64,000 bases of DNA from Enoplolaimus lenunculus (taxonomy: Eukaryota; Nematoda; Enoplea; Enoplida; Thoracostomopsidae), in assembly GCA_030248215.1 (NCBI GenBank), contig JASANG010001771.1:62001-126000 (forward strand). Reading direction: 5' to 3'. The notes beneath the pieces are model-generated. The model was not told where the DNA came from. It saw only the letters and a program-made list of their open reading frames with translations, and did not search any database. How positions within the stretch are numbered: position 1 is the stretch's first letter; each line of letters begins with the position of its first letter. Positions 43,203-54,703 of this stretch are shown piece after piece. The translations under genes and the position numbers were made by a program.

Positions 43203-43605
43203 ACTTTATGGCGTGCTTGTAGCTTTAATATTCAGATCATGTAGTTGTTTGGGCAAAGATGATTGTTGATCGGGAAATTTACTTTGCAGAAGGACTCTTT
43301 ATGGCGTTTTTGTTTGTTTCGCAACATAGTGGCACCATACATTAAGATAAAAGCAAAGCCTTATCGAACCATCGTTAGCTGTTTGTAAACTCTTTAATGT
43401 TAATTATAATGGTTTCCCACTGGTGAACAGAGGAACTAGTGGACTTAAGAGACTGGTAAGTTTAGGCTTAGTATTATAGGTTTCGGTTTAGGCATTGGCT
43501 TATTAGGTAGGCCTTTGTAGTCAACATAGAGGAAATACATAACGCGTGTCGGTATATGTGCACAGTAAGTAAGTATGTAATGTATAGATTGCCATACATG
43601 TGCAC

Positions 43606-43969
43606 CAGGGTACAACCACCGGAGGTCTGCCTCCGGGTCCGGCAGAAAATCGGCCTCTGTCTGCGGTAAAATTTTTGCCGGAGGTTCTGGCAATTTCGGT
43701 ATTAAAATTTTGCATAATTTTTGCAAAATTTATCTGTTTCAACGCGTTTCGTTTTACTTTTGTCCCAATTTTCAGGAAAGAATTACCGAAAATTCGCAGA
43801 TAATTAGCGTAAAATCAAACAAATTAACAACATATTGCAGATATTAGCTAAAATTGAATAGTTAACCATCATCGTTACTACCTAATTTCGCGTCACCTCC
43901 GGCATCGGCAAAATTTGTTGACCTCCGGCTCCGGTATTTTTCATCTCTTTCACCTCGGGTTGCACCCTG
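43606..43969 (+). mobile_element. hAT-type MITE family F with perfect 8-bp target duplication
   Basis: The copy is 364 bp. The ends CAGGGTACAACCACCGGAGG and CCTCGGGTTGCACCCTG are inverted. The octamer ATGTGCAC is identical on both sides (43598-43605 and 43970-43977). GGAGGT/ACCTCCGG motifs repeat near both ends. Recent insertion is likely. Confidence 0.92.
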
Positions 43970-43984
43970 ATGTGCACATATATC

Positions 43985-44130
43985 CGAATGCTTGACTCGA
44001 GTGCAAGAGGACCGAGGTTTGATTCCCGTCGTGTTCCTTAACTTTGGGCAATACTTCGAACAGAGGTCGTGCAGACCGTGTAGGTCCAACAACGCGAAGT
44101 GTTTCTGTATTTTTGGTATTGAGGTATAAT
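43985..44130 (+). repeat. Possible tRNA-derived SINE fragment
   Basis: 'ccgaggtttgattcccgtcg' resembles a tRNA B box and T arm, preceded by 'gactcgagtgcaagagg'. A similar phrase ('gcctcgagcacaaaaggcc', 'tgtttgattcc') occurs near 3670-3705. No A box is clear. Confidence 0.35.
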
Positions 44131-44621
44131 GTGTTTGAGTAAATCTCACTAGAGTTAGTAATATATATACACAGGCAAATCAGGTTTGCTTTGTAGCAAA
44201 TAAAGGATTCGTGTGTTAATTACTGATGAGTGAGTTTGGTGCAATAAAGCAGTTTCATTACTGAATCAAAAGGCAGTACTTATTTGGAGGTCAGCAAATT
44301 GCCGGATCGGGAAGCAAGCGACAATAAGTATTAAAGCAGTGTTCACTTTGTTTAACGACGATCTCCAAAGTATTCCAAAAATTTTAGAAATTTTTTACCT
44401 ATAGTCCAAAATAGGTTTCCTTAGTTAAAAGATATGCCGAAGGTGGATCCGCAATCATATCGGAGTTATTACATTCATAGCAGAGGTGAAACTGACCGAG
44501 AAAGATACGGTCGGGTCGGCTTGCAGTTTGCTGTTTTAAATTGTAGCCCTTAAGATCTAAAGCGAAATGTAATCAAAAGCGTGTCCGAAAAGCGTTATAT
44601 GATGACATCCATAAGATGTAC

Positions 44622-44761
44622 GGCACATGTTACTTTTAGTTGCGTTTAGGTTTCTGCTGGGTCCAAAAAATTAAGTTTAGATTCTGGATTACATTTTTTA
44701 CAACGCATATGCTTAGGAATACGGTTAATCTACTGATACGCCCCTAAAAGTAACATTGGCC
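44622..44761. mobile_element. MITE family K1 copy
   Basis: GGCACATGTTACTTTTAG and CTAAAAGTAACATTGGC ends with the family's 'agtttagattctggattac' core. Confidence 0.65.
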
Positions 44762-45206
44762 AGATGTTCCATGCAACGTTTAACGCCAAGAAATGCTATC
44801 ACGTAATTATTAATTTTAGTGAAAAATTTTTATAGCTGAATTTTATAGTACAAAATTTTGTTACTAAGGAAATGTTTGCGACCGACTATACGGTCTGCTT
44901 ATAACGGCCAGCCGGGCCGCCATTCCATTTTTGATTCAGTGTCATTTCAAACTCAATTCGTTATTGAAAAAACTCTGTAGTCTGCGAATAATATATTCGG
45001 AAACTGTTTCTTATAGTTAAGGTCGCTAAAAGCGTGACATTTTAGGCAAAATACATAAAATGAAACTATGCTTGAAAATATACAACTGTCAAAAAAAATT
45101 TATCAAACACTTGTCGCATTTGGGGCCCAGCTTGAATGGACCGTACTTGTGTCACGAAATGTCGCAAGCATTGAATAGTTTCGTCAATGGCTTTGTATAT
45201 CTATAT

Positions 45207-45372
45207 ATTAAAGCTGGAACGCCCCACATACGTATTTTGGGCAACTTTCCAGCATTACTTTGTTTACAATAATTTCTTAGAAAATACACGTCATTGTTCT
45301 ATGAATGGAAAATTTGTAAGAAATTTTTGTGCTTTCGCTACTTTCGCGTATTGCGCAAAACTGGCAGACTAG
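45207..45372 (+). mobile_element. Family N short repeat, copy 1
   Basis: From 'atattaaagctggaacgccc' to 'gcaaaactggcagactagta'. A near-identical copy is at 47215-47402. The left end can fold (GCTGGAA with TTCCAGC). Confidence 0.65.
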
Positions 45373-45411
45373 TATATTCCTATTTGTCAAAAAAGTTGAC
45401 ACGGATATGTA

Positions 45412-45590
45412 TATTGCAAAAAATGGTGAGTCAAATTGACTCTCTCCAAAATAGGCTTTTCCTGATTACACAATCTGAGTCAAAATTCTACTCCGTCAGA
45501 GTCGAATTAAGTCGAATTTTGACTCAGTTTGTGTATTCAGACAAAGCCTATTTCGGAGAGAGTCCATTTGATTCGCCGTTTTTTGCGGTG
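45412..45590. mobile_element. Family I palindromic MITE, copy 1
   Basis: Nearly full-length inverted repeats run inward from TTGCAAAAAATGGTGAGTC and GATTCGCCGTTTTTTGC, with GACTC/GAGTC motifs and the AATAGGC / GCCTATT pair. It directly follows a family N element. Confidence 0.75.
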
Positions 45591-45759
45591 TACTAATTTT
45601 TAAATATTTCCTGCAGAATGTAGCTATTTGCATTGCCCATTAAACTTAGGCTTTTTTATTTTGTCAATTTTTACAATTTTATCTGTAAAGTATAGTGGAA
45701 CGTTTTGATTTTATAGGCTTATTTTTAGTCAATCTCGGTAATTTTCTCATGAAAATTGT

Positions 45760-45894
45760 ATCACAAATTAAAACCTAAACACAATTTGCCGGAACCTCCG
45801 GCCAAAACTCTACCAGAACCGGAACCGCAGTTGGAGGACGATTTTCAGCCGGAACCAAAGCTGGAAGGGGATTTCCGATTGCACCCTGTGGTTG
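45760..45894 (+). repeat. Truncated CAGGGTGCAACC-type MITE, right end
   Basis: GCCGGAACCTCC and GGAACCGG motifs lead to TTTCCGATTGCACCCTG. The left end is absent. Confidence 0.5.
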
Positions 45895-46258
45895 TTAACA
45901 TGGGCCCATTTATAGATTTATACACAACACAAAATTTCAACTTTCAACATTTGAGAATTCGAAGTTAAAATTCTCACCCAGCGAAGGTGTAAGCCAGTTC
46001 GTTTGCGACAAATGTCGGAGCCCATTTTCGTTGTCTGTGAATCCGGTACTTCTACTATCGATTCACCTCATTCTCTTGGCCAAAGTTATAATTTTAGAAT
46101 ATTTTCAACTAAAAGTTTGCAGCAGAGATTTTAAGTTTTTGTTATTCCTGTCACGTTTAGTTACGCGCAAGGTTTCGACTTCCGAACCATATAAAGGCAG
46201 AAAGGTCATCAAATTATTATTTATGAAAAGTTTATCTTTTTTATATCATAATACGCGA

Positions 46259-46440
46259 GTCCAATGCTACTTTAAGGGGAGTAACAGTAGATTAAGCGTA
46301 TTCCTAAAAGCCTAAGCGTTGTAAAAATGTGCTCCTTAGCCTAAGCCTAAGAGCCTAAGCAAAAAATGTAATCTAGAATTTAAACATACTCTTTTATGGA
46401 CCTACCAGAAACCTGTACGCCCCTTAAAGTAACACGGGCC
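46259..46440. mobile_element. MITE family K1 copy
   Basis: CCAATGCTACTTTAAGGGG and CCCCTTAAAGTAACACGGGCC ends, with CCTAAG motifs between. Confidence 0.7.
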
Positions 46441-46524
46441 ATGCTCAAAATAATTATATAACTTTTTCACGAATATGGAGTCTACACCTATAAAGCAGCA
46501 CTGTGCATTCCGTATATTAAGTAT

Positions 46525-46717
46525 ATACATTCCTAAGTATTACCTTGCATTATCGCTCAAGCTATTGACACGAGACAAATAAACGTTTAATTCAACGGAT
46601 AACTGCGGTGCCGGATACATATCAGTAATTAATGGTAGAACAACCGAATAACGGAGGATACCCTATGGAGAGGGCAAATAAATATCAGTCTCCCCGCCCT
46701 CTTATTTAGGTCACTAT
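46525..46717 (+). mobile_element. Family J TIR element, left-truncated copy
   Basis: It matches the right half of the complete copy at 50064-50489 ('attatcgctcaagct', 'gacaaataaacgttt', 'ataaatatcagt') and ends CTTATTTAGGTCACTATA. Confidence 0.65.
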
Positions 46718-46791
46718 ATATTTTATATTTCTGCAAAGATGCACATTGGCTGGGTTTCTGAAACCTTTACTTAAATATAATTTGATACTTA

Positions 46792-47061
46792 TTAATCCCT
46801 TCTCACATTGAGTTGCCTGTAGGCAACTCAGCGCAGTATATATACGTTAAATAGTATATATCGCACAGTGTTTAACAATTGTACACGTATACATAGTACT
46901 TAATCACCATAAGACGTGAGAGCCCCCTCGGGCTCGAGCGTCGAGCTCCTATAGCTGAGTGGTGATGGTATATGCCTCCCACTCCAGTCACAGGAGTTCG
47001 AATCCTAGCATAAAAGTAGGTCTCAGGGGAAATAGAAAATATTCATGTGAGAAAGGGTTAA
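46792..47061 (+). mobile_element. piggyBac-type MITE (family U) with tRNA-like pol III promoter, copy 2
   Basis: TTAA flanks both ends (46792-46795 and 47058-47061). The inverted ends are TCCCTTCTCACATTG and CATGTGAGAAAGGG. The interior holds A box TAGCTGAGTGG and B box GTTCGAATCC 44 bp apart (start to start), the tRNA spacing. A second inner dyad (GAGTTGCC-TGTA-GGCAACTC) is next to the left end. Confidence 0.82.
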
Positions 47062-47214
47062 GTATTTTCTATACAATTATATAAATAATTAACCATTTTA
47101 TCGTTTCTAAAAGCGTACTTAAAGTGAACACTTAAAGTCACAAACCAAAATTGAGATCACACAAAATCTAAACTGAGATTATTGACCGACTCAAGGTACT
47201 TGCCTTCATATCAA

Positions 47215-47402
47215 TATATTAAAGCTGGAACGCCCCACATACGTTTTTTGGGCAAATTTCCAGCATTACTTTGTTTACAAAATTTGTTTAGAAAATGCAC
47301 GTGATTGATTGTTCTTTGTTTTATGAAAAGAAAATTTGCAAGGAAATTTTTGTGCTTTCGCTGCTAAGTTTGCGCATTGCGCAAAGCTGGCAGACTAGTA
47401 TA
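47215..47402 (+). mobile_element. Family N short repeat, copy 2
   Basis: The copy closely matches 45207-45372 ('gctggaacgccccacatacg', 'ccagcattactttgtttaca', 'gcgcattgcgcaaagctggc'). Confidence 0.7.
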
Positions 47403-48228
47403 ATATAAAGCAAAACTTTGGTGTCTTTCTGTTCGCACAAGCTCAAAATTGCCAGAAATGTGGTTTTGTTTAAAATATCAAGTATTTGTGTAAGTTGACG
47501 ATTTGAGTATAAGTACGTAGCTATTTTTTCCGTCTTTTAACCTAGAAACCTTAAGTTAGAATTCCAGCTAAAACTGCATTCAGTGGAAACGGAAACAATG
47601 ATGTGGAACATTGATCCCAGGTCATCTGAATTATTTGATGGGACCCATGTTTTGCAAGTTACCACAGGAGGTGATATCAAACAGGAGATCAACAAATCTC
47701 ACCATGCTTGGTGAGGAGCTGAAAACGTTCAGGAGGGGCATATAATGGATTTCGTTGACTTGCTAAAATTATGTCAATGTCGGATATGAAGGTCTATTTT
47801 CTACAGGAGCGGAGGCCTACCGTCCGATTGTACCCTGATTATTTTTAGAGAAGATTTTGTTTGTAATATTACTATCTCAAAGTGTATATACAATTTCAAA
47901 TGGGACGTCGAAATATTTCAGCCTAAGCCAAGTTCACCCCTACGTGCCACCGTATGGCTAGGCGCTTTAGCTTCATTATGGTTCATATTCTGCGATATAT
48001 AGCGCAACCGCTGCAGAAAAAATTGAATTATATATTCGTCCGTGTGAACTTTTTCCGCTTTTCCCATATCATCACAAGTCCGTATAGACGGGCGTATCAG
48101 TGGCAGCTCTATAACAGCGACAGACGCACAGCAAAAACTGTACAACCGCATCTCTCAATTGTCTTCGATGTTGAAACGTTTCTTGGTTTCTCACGCTTTT
48201 ATTTGGTTCCGCAGTTAAAGGCGGCTTA
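47403..48228. other. No gene recognised
   Basis: Unassigned DNA. A 115-codon plus-strand frame at 47954-48301 has no recognisable motif and enters the following repeat. A short MITE right end (CCGATTGTACCCTGA) is near 47825. Confidence 0.35.
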
Positions 48229-48492
48229 TAGGGTGCAAGCGGAGGTGAAAAATACTGCAGCCCCGAACTTGATTTTCTGCCAGAGTTCGATTTCCTGCTA
48301 GGGCCGGAGGTTGATTTTCTGCCGGAGCCGGGGGTTGATTTTCTGCCGGAGGTCGATTTTCTGCCGGGGCCGGAGGTTGATTTTGCGCCGGAGACAGAGG
48401 TCGATTTTTCGCCGGAGCCAGAGGTCAATTTTCTGCCGGAACCGGATGTTGATTTTCTGCGGAGCCGGATGTAAGCAACCGGTCGTACCATG
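48229..48492 (+). mobile_element. MITE family F relative filled with a ~24-bp minisatellite
   Basis: It starts TAGGGTGCAAGCGGAGG. Most of the body (about 48270-48470) is eight or nine units of GCCGGAGxxxGAGGTtGATTTTCT type, 18 or 24 bp long. The right end, GCAACCGGTCGTACCATG, is degraded. Unit length in threes keeps frames open on both strands. Confidence 0.65.
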
Positions 48493-48649
48493 CTGGCTAA
48501 ACAGCAACGGATATGGATTTTAAGCCACCGCAGAAGTGTATCGTGTGGAGCTGTAGTTGAATTCAACGCAAGTTGAGTATTTATATAAAATGAACGTTCA
48601 GAGGTTCAATATTTTGAACAAGTTTTCGCATATTATAATTGTGGATATG

Positions 48650-48862
48650 CACTGCAAAAAATGGTGAGTCAAATTGACTCTCTCCGAAATAGGCTCTACG
48701 GAACTACGCTAACTGAGTCAAATGCGAGTTCACCAGCGTAAAACGTGCAACTCAGTGAATCGAATTTGACTCTGGCGGAGTGTTATTTTGACTCATTTTG
48801 TGTAGTTCCGAATAGGATATTTCGGAGAGAGTCAATTTGACTCACCATCGTTTTGCAGCGTG
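48650..48862. mobile_element. Family I palindromic MITE, copy 2
   Basis: CACTGCAAAAAATGGTGAGTC start and GACTCACCATCGTTTTGCAG end, with inverted AATAGGCTC / GATATTTCGG parts. The hexamer TGGATA/TGGATT is found outside both ends. Confidence 0.75.
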
Positions 48863-50063
48863 GATTCAAAACAGGGACTGGCGAATTATCTTTTAGTCAC
48901 GCTTGTAAGCTGCAAATCTTAACTGAAATCAGTTGAATGTTTAATCGATTTTCAACTTTTATACCCGTTTGAAATTATTTATTTCTTAACTGGTTTAGAA
49001 CGTCATTTCTAATTGTGTAAGTAATATTAATTATAGCCAAACACTGAATATTTGAAACGGTAAAAATGTTACAGACTGCCTTTCATTGGCTTCAAAGCGA
49101 TTGTACATTGCTTAACAGGTTTGGATCCAGTCGATGCAAACCTGAAAATAATTGGGTTATTTTTGTTTTCAAATTTCTAAAACAAATACTAAACTGGTCA
49201 TAGCAGCAACTGCGGCGAGGGGGGATAAGAGTTGAGCTATCCCTTTTTAGTACAAAATCGGTCCTGGTTCGGCGACTGTCTATTAAGTCTACACATATAC
49301 ATACGCCTTAACCTTATGCCCTTAACCTAAAGCCTATTAATAAGCCGAATTCTAAGCCTAAACCTAAGTTTTCCAGCTGCTAAATAGGCCATTATATGTA
49401 TTTAACCTGGACACAAACATCTATTCTTTCAGAATTAAATGAATTATAAGTTTGGAATAGTTATATCTGCCTCATATGTTGGCCAACCTGCCATACCAGG
49501 TCGTGTTTGCGGGTTCCGCAACTGTAGAGTAGTAACCGATACACTCCCGTGGGAGATTTCAACGTCACTTCGTTTAGAAATTGAAGAACGCTTTTCACAA
49601 TTTCAAAACCGAAATTCTACGCCACAGTTTTCAAGCGCATTTATTTTTGAAAAAAGTCAGCGTTTTTGGCAAAATAAGTTTGTTTACTTTGATAATTTCG
49701 TCTCGCTTTTTCTCTGGTTTCAGCATTTGATTGGTTTTAAAATGGAATAAAGATCGAATGATATGATGATTGAAAACTAAATTTAAAATTTTATTTGAAA
49801 TGGTTTTGAATTTTTAAAAAGAAAATGTCAAAATTGACGTACAGTTCGTTTGGGGCTGTGATAGTAATCGGTCACACCAACAGTGCAAGATATAAGAGTG
49901 TGCAAGTCTTTTGGCTCCGCATGATGCATAATGTACCACCGGGCGTTGCGTTTTTGGCTGACCCACCCTGGTTTTGAGGGGGGTCGTTGTCACATGCAAT
50001 AACCCTAAATTAAACTATAAGTTGATCATTTTTGTTGCCGGATACATAGTGTCATGCTTCGTA
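48863..50063. other. No gene recognised; K-like remnant at 49300-49395
   Basis: A 103-codon plus-strand frame at 49439-49750 has no motif I recognise and no splice context, so it is left unassigned. CCTAAG/CCTAAA motifs at 49300-49380 resemble family K. Confidence 0.35.
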
Positions 50064-50489
50064 CTGTATTGACCCGAATAAGAGGGGGGTAATAAGGGAA
50101 GTGGTCCCCATTTTGACTCCGAATCAATAGGAGTCCGTATCTCTAAAGACCCCTAAGCCCTAATTAGAGTCCATAAATGTCAATTAATTGTAATTGTAGC
50201 GCATAAATGACTCAAGGAGCAAATAGTTTGAGTTCGAAACTTTAAAGCGTACGTAAAATTTTGAAGGTGCATTCCTAAGTATAATCTTGTATTATCGCTC
50301 AAGCTACTGCCACAAGACAAATAAACGTTTGATTCAACGGATAATTGCAGTACCGGATATATATCAGTAACAAAGGGCGGCGGAGCGTGGGTTAAAAATA
50401 AATAACAGTTCGTAACCGAATAACAAGGGGGTACCCTCTGAAGACGCCAAATAAATATCAGTCCTCCCCTCTTATTGGGGTCACTACAG
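50064..50489. mobile_element. Family J TIR element, complete copy (426 bp)
   Basis: The inverted ends are CTGTATTGACCCGAATAAGAGG and CCTCTTATTGGGGTCACTACAG. No coding capacity. Related copies are at 46525-46717 and, nested, at 57101-57466. Confidence 0.8.
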
Positions 50490-51184
50490 CATACGCATTT
50501 GAGAATACGGACATTTAATTTTAGATTCGTGGGGCACGATCTGCTCGAGGGTCTGCCAATTAATAATTTGTCACATGAATATTTTCTATTTCACCTCAGA
50601 TATAATGTCGAGCTCAGATTTGAATGCTATCGTACCTGATGGATATTTTGTACTACGCATACGCGTGATAATTTTGCAATTTAGAATTACTGCTGTTTTT
50701 TAAAACAATCAGCAAAATCACTCCCGTCTGGCACGCAAAATTTCCAAATTTCCGGTCAAAAATAACAGTTTATATCACAAAGGCGTACTGATAAATTTAG
50801 ATTGATGGGCGCCGGCACTGATAAACCAATTGGTTCTTAGGGACAGACTTGGCAATAAACGATGCTTCAATAAGACTTATGTGTTTACCTGACAGTAATG
50901 AATACGGATTGGGCGGTATGGATGCGCCCTTGAAACCATAAACCAATTTCGTTCGCTAGCTATGTCATTACTGATTTTCTTTTTTAGTCGAAACGTTCAT
51001 TTTTTTATTTTTTTAGTAAAAAGCCGACTTTCTAAGATTCATTAGCGGTTGTTTTCATATTTGTTTGTTGTTTTTTTAAATACGCAAAATGTGCCATATA
51101 TTGGCTAAATATACCCGCTACATTAGCTTGCGTTTCTTTACCGTCTGGGTGCGTATTCCTTCGTTTATGCACTACATATATATT
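50490..51184. other. No gene recognised; degraded family U remnant
   Basis: 50568-50650 resembles one end of family U ('tcacatgaatattttctatt'). The rest is unassigned. Confidence 0.35.
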
Positions 51185-51520
51185 CACGGTGGGAACCGCA
51201 AATCTGTTTCCGTTTCCGTTATGGAAATAACGCAAATTTTGTCATTTGTAAGCTGATAATTAGTTATCAATATCACGTTTATATCTCCGCAATTTTTTTA
51301 TTGTAGATATGCTGTAATGCTCGAAATGAAATAAAAATCACCAAATTCATGCTAAATCCTAAAAATTTAAATGCATCCGCCATTGTTTTTTAAATTTTAA
51401 GAAACTGGTGGATATTTGCGCGCCTCAATTTTATTGGCAGAAAAATAAAACATTTTTGAAACTTTTATACTGCAATATCTGTTTCCGTTTCCGCAATTTT
51501 TACTATTCGTTTACACCCTG
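51185..51520 (+). mobile_element. MITE family T (TTTCCG hexamer)
   Basis: GTTTCCGTTTCCG occurs next to both ends and the right terminus reads GTTTACACCCTG. The left terminus (CACGGTGGGAACC) is degraded. Flanks are AT repeats, so a target duplication cannot be judged. Confidence 0.6.
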
Positions 51521-52739
51521 ATATATATGTATAAGATTGTCGACGGCGATCTGGCCGATGCGACACGGTCGAACCAGTTTTTCTTGGTGACCGGATCGGA
51601 AGACCGATTCACGAATGGCCTGTGAAACCGGATGGCTGCCAAGACACAATGTCCTCCGTGCCATTCTTTACCTTTGTTTATTACATGACAACGGACCCTG
51701 AGCTGATAATAAATTGAGTCAACCGAATTTTTGCCACAGTGTATTTTAAAAATTTTGAACGAAAACATTCAGAATTTATACGATACCAACGTTTTCATTT
51801 GAACCGCTGTTCCCACTGCGGTTTATAGTAAGAAGCAATGTCTATTAATTTTCATTTTATTGACAACGAGTTTTCAAACAAGCGGCCTATATAAAGATCA
51901 GGAGCGGAGCGCTTTTTTGCGGGACTGCAACAGAGTTGAGCTTAAAGCTGTAGACAGATTTTTGTTGGCTTAGGGTTACGCTAAGGTATAGACTTCTCTG
52001 TTCGCTTACGTTTAGCGATATGTTTATAAAACATTGGCCAAGTGAAGCTAATTCGAAAACAAGTTTAGAAAACTAGGAACCATACACTAAGGCACTAAAG
52101 CGTGTACGGCATGTGTTTATTTCTAAGCCTGTTCTGTACATATACTACTCGCTTTTAGAATCCAAATCACTCACATTAAGCCGACCTTATATCTTCCATT
52201 AATAATTCTATGCACAAGCATAGTGTATGTGCGCAACAAAACTAAAGCCTCGAACCACTCGCTTTTTTCCCCCAAAAATGTGCCATAACCGCTTGATTTA
52301 TGGTTGGTTATACATTTCGCATTCCGCCTTGTTTGCAATATTAATATTCTCGGCCATTCGTTGTACGCCAACAGAAACAAAAACTGCAAAAAGTTTATTG
52401 TGAACCCAATTCGGTGCGAGGAATTCTAAACTGCCGTCCCAAAAGGATAATCAAGATATTTGCAAAACGTCCCACTGTTTCAAACCGTATATTTCATGAT
52501 TGGTTTTATGCTGTATGGACATATTTATACATAAGATAGGATCATGCATATACATATACATATATACATTTATATATGTATATATACATACATATATATA
52601 CATATATATGTATATATATGGACATAACAAGAGTGGGGGCAGTCGAACCGCCTACCGCTCCGTGTTCGCTACCTTTAGATAAGGTCCTGATTTTGCTTAA
52701 ACCATTGTTAACGATTCGCCAATTCTATCGTAAGAACTA
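51521..52739. other. No gene recognised; microsatellite at 52545-52620
   Basis: Degenerate family K-like sequence is at 51920-52035. An ATATAC/TATATG run occupies 52545-52620. Two minus-strand frames (51511-51768 and 52171-52389) show no recognisable motif. Confidence 0.35.
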
Positions 52740-53060
52740 ATATTTTAGTCGTTTTTCGTTGTGCTGGCCCCCATGCGCGTAGCCGCAATTTTGGAAAAGA
52801 GGGGTTACGTTCTATAAACATCTCGAAGGGTGAAGGCTTGTGTTGCAAACTGATACCGTGTCCATATAAACTCCTGACCAAAAATCTTGAAGAAGGAGTG
52901 GTGACACCGGAACCCGCCCAGGATACACCTTTGTTGGCACGCGCCAATTTAACGTTCTATAAAAATTTCGAAGGGGATATCTTGCGTCACCATCTGAATA
53001 AAATTCCTAAAACCCTGGAAAAAGATCACAAACATGAGGGGTTGACCCCGATCCCCCCTG
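52740..53060 (-). repeat. Family S repeat, second copy
   Basis: The reverse complement shares 'cggtatcagtttgcaacaca', 'ccttcgag' and 'gctacgcgcatg' with 12301-12437. A similar motif set follows at 52950-53060, so this may be two partial copies. The 123-codon frame across it is not supported as a gene. Confidence 0.5.
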
Positions 53061-53209
53061 GCTACGCCCACGTGTACATGCTCATGTTTATATCACATGT
53101 ATATATTGATATATATCTATATTTCTTCTGGTCATATATATTTGGGGTTTGGGCAAGAGTACTGTTTACCACGCTGGCACCATTGTTTCTGTTTTTTCTT
53201 CAAATTTAA

Positions 53210-54524
53210 GACTTTACCCAATGGTCAACAAATATGAGAGAAATAAGACTTTAACTCTAAAAATAAACGCAGAACGTTGGCAACTTCGTGGTTAAATTTA
53301 AATTCGGAATATATATAATATATCATATATTATATATAATATATTATATATTATATATTATACATATATATTATATATATAATATATAATATATATAATA
53401 TATATGTTCCAATATCATTGCAAGTTTTCGGTCCCCTCCCACAAAAAGTCCCCCAAACATAAAACGCGAATCTGGCCCACAGTTTATCCCATGTAAGCCT
53501 ATAAGACTAAGCCGAAGCCTAAGCCTAAAATGGAAAGCTTGAACGCGTTTGACTCGCGTTCGACATCGTATTTGTTGTACGCGAGAAATTATAATTGAAC
53601 TTCAAACTTGAATACACAAAAGAAACCAATTTCGCTTTGAACAGATTTAAATAAGTAGTTTGTGAAGATTCGATCACAGAGACGCATTTATTATTATAAA
53701 CAGCTTGTGATAAATAAGTTTAGTGAACTTTTTCTCAATCTGAACTCGCTTGCTTCAGGGCAAAATATTCAATTTTGCGGCCTTTAATAAGCCAATCTAT
53801 ATTTAGCTGTGGTTATATTTTGTGAAGTTGTATGTGAAATATTTGCTTTAATTAGGCATATTTTGTCATAGACATCTACAAGGCGGGCCACTGTGAAGTA
53901 GGTTTATCGTTACACTGAAGTTTACGTTTAGGAATATGCTTACAATTTTTATGTTTTTTGCGTTTCATAACCTTTGTCAACCTGCACCCCCGGTTCGAAT
54001 TTTTTGGATTTCCTCTGCCCATATTAGTCTAAATTTGAAAAATTTGAAAAAGCCCCCCCATATTTACAAAGTAATGTGGCATGGAACGTTTTACTATCAT
54101 ATTATGGAGCTGTCGCTCCCTGCGCACACACGTAAATTTAAGAGAATCCTGTGTAGGGTGGGTGATGCGGACGTCGAAAACGGAGTATCAAAAGTGCTTT
54201 ATTAGAAATTTGAAGGGTTCTAACATAAAATGAAGTGTTAATAGTGTAGGGAGGTTCAGAGGCAATAGCCTCCATCCTGCTTAGAGTCCCTTAAAATTGC
54301 GAATTGCTCAGAGAGGGCGATAGCCCTTTCCCCCTGTTTGGAGATAAACAATGCCCACAGCACACTACTGTATAAATAGAATGGAAACTATTTTTTGTGG
54401 GGGGTTAAACGTAAACAAGTACCATAATGAGTAGTTTGTGGAAGGATGTATATATTTGCATATAGCCATCCGTGCCCGAAACCCTCTGAACGGGTAATAA
54501 AATCTAAATACATTCAACGTTTTT
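53210..54524. other. No gene recognised; TA-rich run at 53305-53410
   Basis: A ~100-bp stretch of mixed TATATA/ATTATA lies at 53305-53410. K-like CCTAAG motifs are near 53505-53530. The 89-codon frame at 53936-54205 has no motif and is not called. Confidence 0.35.
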
Positions 54525-54703
54525 GGCTTAAAAAGGCTTATCCTGACTGCACAAACTAAGTCAAATTCGACTCCGCCAGAGTCAAACGTGCGACATAGTG
54601 GATCTAATTTGACATTGGTGAAGTCGAATTTGACTCAGTTTGTGTAGTCAGGAAAAGCCTATTTCGGAGAGAGTCAATTGGACTCACTATTTTTTGCGGC
54701 GTA
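54525..54703. mobile_element. Family I palindromic MITE, copy 3
   Basis: AAGGCTTATCCTGAC and GTCAGGAAAAGCCTATT are inverted, and it ends GACTCACTATTTTTTGCGG. The outer left end is degraded. Confidence 0.6.

Noticed and set aside
46920-46999. Possible tRNA gene
   Set aside because: A and B boxes are present but acceptor and T stems pair poorly, and the sequence is internal to a TTAA-flanked MITE found in several copies.
48072-48566. 164-codon minus-strand frame with SGSGRKST repeats
   Set aside because: It is a translation of the 18/24-bp minisatellite inside a MITE; overlapping frames on both strands show the same effect.
49439-49750. 103-codon plus-strand frame
   Set aside because: It starts with Met and has mixed composition, but no motif, no neighbouring exon and no sign of a promoter. 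It is left as unassigned.
52838-53209. 123-codon plus-strand frame
   Set aside because: It lies across the family S repeat and an AT microsatellite and shows no family motif.
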